This document shows positions 59,215-64,000 of a stretch of DNA of 64,000 bases, one piece after another. Position numbers and translations under genes: made by a program. The DNA is from Apricaphanius iberus (taxonomy: Eukaryota > Chordata > Actinopteri > Cyprinodontiformes > Aphaniidae), in assembly GCA_028564705.1 (NCBI GenBank), contig JAPXFQ010000787.1:4216001-4280000 (forward strand), given 5' to 3'. Below the pieces are notes generated by a model, which ran no database searches, was not told the DNA's origin, and worked only from the letters and a program-made list of their open reading frames with translations. Position 1 is the first letter of the stretch. The number at the start of each line of letters is the position of its first letter.

Positions 59215-59241
59215 ATTATCGGAAGCAGTGCCTTCCATAAT
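59215..59241 (+). promoter_or_regulatory. tfrc: Iron-responsive element 1
   Basis: Lower stem ATTAT/ATAAT, unpaired C at 59220, five-pair upper stem GGAAG/CTTCC, loop CAGTGC at 59226-59231. This is a perfect canonical IRE. IRP1 or IRP2 binding in low iron protects the mRNA from cleavage. Confidence 0.97.
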
Positions 59242-59616
59242 TATGACGGTTATACTGTCGAAAGCCACAGCAGCATCTGCTACAACAATAACTCCCTAAC
59301 TGTTGCTGACGAAATGGAGCATCGGATAACGTTGAAATTACACTTTTCTGGCTCTTGTGTCTCCCGTTTGGACTTATGAACAAGTAAGACATTAGACATC
59401 TATAGGGAGGAACAAATTATAATAAAATGCACTTAAATTTGCAATTGGTTTTGACCAAATCTGAATTTTTGTCTCAGTTTACGCCAAAATAAGATTTGAC
59501 AAAAATAATTCTGTGCACGATGGCAACAATAACTAAATGGTTGTATAAATTGCGAGAGAAAAAAGAAGCCATTTATGTTGCACAATCTGCGTTGGAGCAC
59601 TTATTAGGACCGTGAC

Positions 59617-59643
59617 GTTATCGGGAGCAGTGCCTTCCATAAT
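59617..59643 (+). promoter_or_regulatory. tfrc: Iron-responsive element 2
   Basis: Bulged C at 59622, upper stem GGGAG/CTTCC (one G-U pair), loop CAGTGC at 59628-59633, lower stem GTTAT/ATAAT. Confidence 0.95.
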
Positions 59644-59650
59644 TAAAAAA

Positions 59651-59679
59651 CATTATCGGGAGCAGTGTCTCCCATAATG
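59651..59679 (+). promoter_or_regulatory. tfrc: Iron-responsive element 3
   Basis: Lower stem CATTAT/ATAATG, bulged C at 59657, upper stem GGGAG/CTCCC, loop CAGTGT at 59663-59668. All pairs are Watson-Crick. Confidence 0.97.
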
Positions 59680-59742
59680 ACGACCAGTGACGGTAGTTTT
59701 TGCCTACCATTTTCTGTGTGTCTTTTGTTGTTATTTGTGTAT

Positions 59743-59767
59743 TTATCGGGAGCAGTGCCTCTCATAT
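59743..59767 (+). promoter_or_regulatory. tfrc: Iron-responsive element 4
   Basis: Bulged C at 59747, upper stem GGGAG/CTCTC with one G-U pair, loop CAGTGC at 59753-59758. The lower stem is short (TAT/ATA). Confidence 0.92.
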
Positions 59768-59788
59768 TTCACTTCAAGGGTGGAACAG

Positions 59789-59815
59789 CTTATCGGGGAC
59801 AGTGTTTCCCAGAGT
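59789..59815 (+). promoter_or_regulatory. tfrc: Iron-responsive element 5 (weak lower stem)
   Basis: Bulged C at 59794, upper stem GGGGA/TTCCC with one G-U pair, loop CAGTGT at 59800-59805. The lower stem pairs poorly, so it may bind IRPs more weakly than the others. Confidence 0.8.
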
Positions 59816-61990
59816 TTTATACTTGAAATATTCATTTTTTGGGTTTATTTGTTGGATTTGTGTATGTATGTGTGCGAGCTATGTAGCTTTTGTGCAGCTG
59901 TTTTTTTTTTTTTTGTTTTTTTTTTTGTTGAAGATCTCTTAAGGGGTTTAACACGGGGAGTGTTCCTGGGAGAGGTGGGCAGTGGACCAATTGGTAATTC
60001 CTAACTTTTTGGAAATTTGCTGGTATCCTTGTTAAGGGGGTTGAGCATAGAGCAGTCCAATAGATCACAATGTAAGCGTTTCCAATATTTGATTGCCAAA
60101 CATTCCTTGCCAGGTACGTTGCATGCATTCATGAATTTGAGACTTTCACTCCCCGTCAAGACCATATTTCATAAAAAAAGAAAAAAATAGTTATTCCTAT
60201 CTTAGCAGTGATGCAAATATATCCTTTCCTAAAATAGTTCAGCTCTAATTTAAAGTTTTGGCAAGACAAAGCGAACTGAATGTGGCAGGTTTGTGAGATC
60301 ATAAAGGTTTTTTTAATTTAATGAAATCTGGGAAAGAGGCACCCATAATGACAGTTTTCTGCTTTTTGAGGAAATGATCATACTATAAATGCTAATTTTC
60401 CTCCATAAATCTTAGCTTAATATAAAATTTAAATAGTGGTGCAGACCCAGAATCACTACATGTTTGTAAAGTCTTAAAAACTATGGAATTTATTTAGATA
60501 AATGCTGTAAAAAAAAAAAAAAAAACCCACAGCATTTATATGGAAATATGGAAGCACTTTCTAATGTTATTCTTTATTCAGTCATCCATAAACAGAATAA
60601 AAATAAAATCCCACACAATATTCAAATATAAATGAGAATTTATTTTTGATTTGCTACATCAAAACTTGTGCTTTTGAGTTTCAGCAATTCTGGATTTCTG
60701 AAATGGTAATAAACGCTTGCTTGTGCATTTAAAAGTTTGGTTTTGATTCGGTTTTTATATAAGGGAGGTTCTCCGAAGCCGTTTTTGCTAAAAGTTTCTT
60801 TACCTGCGCTAGAAAGATATCAGAACACCATGAGCTTCTTGAAAATGTACATAAAACCTTAGAGCGGTGCTGTTTTTGCAATCAGACAACATCAAGAAGT
60901 TTTTATGCAACGTTGACCTGGTTGGCCAAGAACAGAGAAAACGTTTTCATTTTGCATCAAGCGTGGGACTTTCCTGTGGCTTCCAGGTCACGTAGTAGTT
61001 TGAACATCATCCCGCTGGTCTGGTGGATTGATACAAACCAACATAACCCCCACGTAGCAGCGCAGAAGTTGTTTGGCTGAACAAAAAAGGCACCAAACGT
61101 AAAAAGTCAGTTGTGAAATTGAAGACTTATTGGAGTTCCCACTGCTATGAACACTGTCCTAAAAAAATGAAATAAAAACAAAAGCCTTTAGCAGGGTTTG
61201 CCCGACACCTCCAGGAGCCGCATATGCTGAAACTTCCCATAAATATGCCCCCTTTTCTCCCCAGAGATGCAGTAGATCCATTACCAATCAATTTTGCATT
61301 GCCTTGGTGTGGAGTGCTTTAGTTCCTTTTTATTGTTTTAGCTAATCATTTGTAGAGTCTGAACAAAATCTTAATTTCTCATCTTAATAAAGCTAAATGG
61401 CTACATTATGAATTTTGCGGTTAGACGGTTATTTCATTCAGCGGTGTCTTTTAAAAAAAAAATAATTTGCGGATGGTTGGGGTGGGTTCCAGTTTAAATT
61501 ACAGAAGGATCAGCAGCTTGAGACATCGTCTTCAAAGCTATTGCCCGCCTCTCCCTCCTAGCTGAGTGAGTTCAGCACTTCTATCGCCTGTTCTCGTCTG
61601 TCTTAGATGCACTGTATGTTATCTTTATCATCACAACTACACTGTAAACCTCATTAGCGTTTAATATGTTGCTTCCTAAACACAAGTGTCAAACTACATA
61701 TGAATTACATTCTTAAAATCCAAAACACTCTGCATGCTTTTGCCTCTCAACATACTGTTACCTAAACTTGAATGAAATCTTCCTATTAGGATTTCATTTC
61801 CCTGAATATTCAGTCTGGCGGTTAAATCTCTTAAAACAATGAAAATAGCCTACAAACTTCTCATCAGTTAATTTTTATTGACTGTACAACCAGAATACTG
61901 TGTCTAAAGCTCTTTTGGATTGAAGATTTATGTATGATCACATTTGAAATAACTATTGAATAAAATCTTTGGCTACGCATCCTAACCATC

Positions 61991-62401
61991 TGTTGTCTGT
62001 TTTTGTTTCCATCAACCAAAGCGACTCGGGTATATTTTGGGTTTGTTGCAACATTTTTCTACTTTCAGCTGGGAGTTAAATTATTTTAGAAGTCAAATAA
62101 ACGCATTTATTTTTTATTTCCTTACAGTAGTTTATTTTTGGAGGGGAAAAAAAGCTCCCCGCTCTACTTCACTGCTCACATCCCCCATGGCAGGTCTTCT
62201 GTTCTCTGGGAAAATCATTGCATACATGTTGCAAACAATCTGAAGGTTTCATCAGAAAGGACTGAATCAGTTTCCTGTTTTCATCCTTGTTCTTCTGGAA
62301 GAACAAAACATCCTGGTTGTACTCTTAGAACAGAGGTGACTTCTTTCATAACCACTAACAATTTTATTCATTATTTCTTCCATTTCAAGCTTCAGACTCA
62401 T
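61991..62401. other. Region after tfrc, part of a decayed RTE element
   Basis: On the minus strand, 62400-62340 continues the RTE endonuclease reading in a shifted frame (MSLKLEMEEIMNKIVSGYE), then decays. Elsewhere non-coding. Confidence 0.45.
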
Positions 62402-62887
62402 CTACCTATCTGACACCCATTTCACTTTCAGAACATTTTTAGCAAATTCCTCCTTCACGATAACTCCTACTACATTTCTCTTTCCATCTATTCCATGGTA
62501 GAACAACTTGAATCCTTCTCCTACGCTTCTAGCCATGCTACTTTTCCACCTGGTCTTCTGAACACATACAATATCCACCTTCCTTCTCTGCATCATGTCC
62601 ACCAGCTCTCTAGCTTTACCTGTCATAGTCCCAACATTCAAAGTCCCTACTCTCAGTTCCATGCTCTTGAATTTCCTCTTTTCTCTCTGCCTACCAACAC
62701 ACCTTCCTCCTCTCCTCCTTCGACTGACAGTAGTCCAATTTCCACTGGCGCCCTGTAGGTCAACAGCACCGGTGTTAGTCATTGTTAACTCGGGCCTCGA
62801 CCGATCCGGTAGGCTATCATGTTCGGACGCCCTTCCTGACACAACCCTCTGCATTGTTCCGGACTTCGGACCAGCACAAGAAATCAC
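62402..62887 (-). pseudogene. RTE-type LINE endonuclease N-terminus, fragment
   Basis: The 161-codon frame contains the start of an AP-endonuclease-like domain: RVGTLNVGTMTGKARELVDM (N of the LNV motif), then VDIVCVQKTRWKSS, where the usual catalytic QETRW is QKTRW, and FKLFYHGIDGKRNVVGVIVK, which matches RTE/BovB-like elements of vertebrates. After VSDR a stop and frameshift occur; the remaining endonuclease and the reverse transcriptase are missing. The leader (RSRPELTMTNTGAVDLQGAS) is also typical of fish RTE copies. The Glu-to-Lys change and truncation make it non-functional. Confidence 0.85.
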
Positions 62888-62889
62888 TG

Positions 62890-63546
62890 GTTTGTGACAA
62901 GTAATTAGTTACAGGAATATATTACTTTTTTCAGTAACTGAGTAATGTAATGCATTACTTACAAAATATACAGTAATATATTACTAGTTACAATGTCAGT
63001 AACTCAAGTTACAATTGCGTTTTTAAAAAAAATTCTGGCCAACTAATGAAACAGACCAAATAAAGTTGGATACGGTAGAACAACATCCACTTCCTGTTGC
63101 TCAAAACTAAAACATCAGAAAATCAGGACGGCTGAGGAAAAGATCCGACTGTACATTTAAACATTATTCACACCGTTTTCCTAACCATCTGCTGTAAGAC
63201 TTCAAACATCTCATCTTTGTCAACCATCTTTGTGATGAGTACTTTCAGCACCTTCTTTTGATTAGATTTAACAAACATTACCATGAAATAGAAGGCAAGC
63301 AAAGGAGCTAGAAACTTAATTTTGATAAAATCCTGTTTAAAATACAGTATTTGTGGTGTGACACTTGTGTAAAATGTACATTGAAGTTACAGTGGTTAGA
63401 AGTCATGTTAGATATTTAAGATGTTTTGCCAAACGTAACTTAAAGTAGTGTAACTCAGTTACATTTTTCAGGAGAGTAATATGTAATTCAAACATAGTAA
63501 CTAGTAATGTGAAATATATTACAACTTCTTTGTAACTTGCCCAACA

Positions 63547-63548
<2 letters not shown>
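62890..63548. mobile_element. hAT-type repeat, CAGTGTTGGG family
   Basis: The right end TTGCCCAACACTG inverts to CAGTGTTGGGCAA, a widespread fish hAT terminus. Both halves (62895-63020 and 63430-63548) carry mutually inverted GTAACT/AGTTAC, TAATATATTAC and GTTACA words. The left terminus is replaced by or adjoins the RTE fragment. Confidence 0.6.

Positions 63549-63600
<52 letters not shown>
63549..63600. repeat. (TG)n(TA)n microsatellite
   Basis: About 7 TG units followed by about 19 TA units, directly after the hAT terminus. Confidence 0.95.
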
Positions 63601-63601
<1 letters not shown>

Positions 63602-63639
63602 GTCAACTCGGAAGTTGGAATTTCCCAGTTTCAACTACA

Positions 63640-64000
63640 AAGTGAATGCACCTTCATATAAACCTGCCACTCGCAACATGGCGGACTCTCTGACGCATCA
63701 CTGAAACGGAGGGTTAGGTTACGAACCGAACCCTAAAAGCGACAGAGCGTCTTGACGTTACTTTCTTACGTACCTTGACGCTCAAATCACGGCAGACCGT
63801 TAAGAAATACCGGGAGGCAGAGAACAGACGGAGATAAAGCTCGAATTGAACCGAATCAAATTAAACCCGCTCCGGCTTCTCCCCGCGGTGCGGTGCGGTG
63901 CGGGGCAGAGGAGGCGGACTCACGGATAGAGAGGGTCGGCTTCCTCCCACACCGACAGTCCATCCTCTCAGGTTTGTGCGCTGGGGCTTTTGTTTTTGCT
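63640..64000 (+). promoter_or_regulatory. CpG-rich segment, likely promoter/first exon of the next gene
   Basis: Composition changes sharply from AT-rich to CpG-rich (63660-63990), with GGTGCGGTGCGGTGCGGGGC and a possible donor CTCTCAG|GTTTGTG at ~63970. No ATG-initiated protein is recognised. It could also be a promoter for a divergent gene. Cut by the window end. Confidence 0.4.

Larger units (their letters stand above)
58860..61990 (+). other. tfrc: tfrc 3' untranslated region (extent inferred)
   Basis: The region follows the stop and contains five iron-responsive elements. Candidate polyadenylation words are AATAAA at ~60595-60605, ~60708, ~61162, ~61384 and ~61959. The last, AATAAAATCTTTGGC, gives a 3' UTR of about 3.1 kb. 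Human TFRC has a 3' UTR of about 2.5 kb. RNA evidence is needed to choose. Confidence 0.6.

Noticed and set aside
59832..60128. 98-codon lysine-rich minus frame
   Set aside because: It arises from a poly-T tract inside the tfrc 3' UTR.
1..64000. CRISPR arrays, tRNA or rRNA genes
   Set aside because: No spaced direct-repeat array or tRNA/rRNA sequence seen; the GGTTCGAATCC at 20521 is part of a dispersed repeat without cloverleaf context.

Overview
The window is nuclear DNA of a teleost fish. The evidence is one vertebrate multi-exon gene with consensus GT/AG introns, set in AT-rich sequence full of fish-type transposons: Tc1/mariner, hAT, PIF/Harbinger and ISL2EU elements, RTE and L2-like LINE pieces, and an endogenous retrovirus remnant. 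I cannot name the species.

One host gene can be read completely. It is transferrin receptor 1 (tfrc) on the + strand. Eighteen coding exons lie between 36439 and 58859 and join in frame into 758 codons plus stop, close to the 760 residues of human TfR1. They encode a cytoplasmic tail with a YSRF endocytosis signal, one membrane segment, the protease-associated domain, the inactive M28-peptidase-like domain and the helical dimerisation domain. The 3' UTR holds five iron-responsive elements (59215-59815), the signature of TFRC mRNA control by IRP1/IRP2. A CpG-rich segment ending in a splice donor at 29944 is the likely non-coding first exon.

Layout: 1-12.9 kb has no gene but several elements (Tc1 relics, a 0.9-kb fold-back, a Harbinger-like element, a hAT MITE). 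12.9-13.65 kb is GC-rich with a possible untranslated exon. 13.9-18.7 kb holds a fold-back MITE and a 1.6-kb hAT derivative with a perfect 8-bp target duplication and a short BED-finger/dimerisation ORF. 23.7-25.55 kb is the 3' end of an endogenous retrovirus. 25.8-27.4 kb is a Tc1/mariner element with an open 347-codon transposase. 27.5-29 kb is a nested LINE/inverted-repeat composite. 29.16-29.84 kb is a MITE abutting the presumed tfrc promoter. 36.4-62 kb is tfrc with transposon-laden introns. 62.4-63.6 kb is an RTE fragment and a hAT-like repeat. 63.6-64 kb is GC-rich and probably the promoter of the next gene.

The most notable accessory system is in tfrc intron 16: an ISL2EU-type DNA transposon (48483-52268) with matching ends and AT target duplication. 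It has two converging genes: an apparently intact three-exon SWIM-finger/YqaJ (lambda-exonuclease-like) gene, and a THAP/DDE transposase whose catalytic part is open but whose THAP part is frameshifted. All calls come from reading the sequence; no database search was run.
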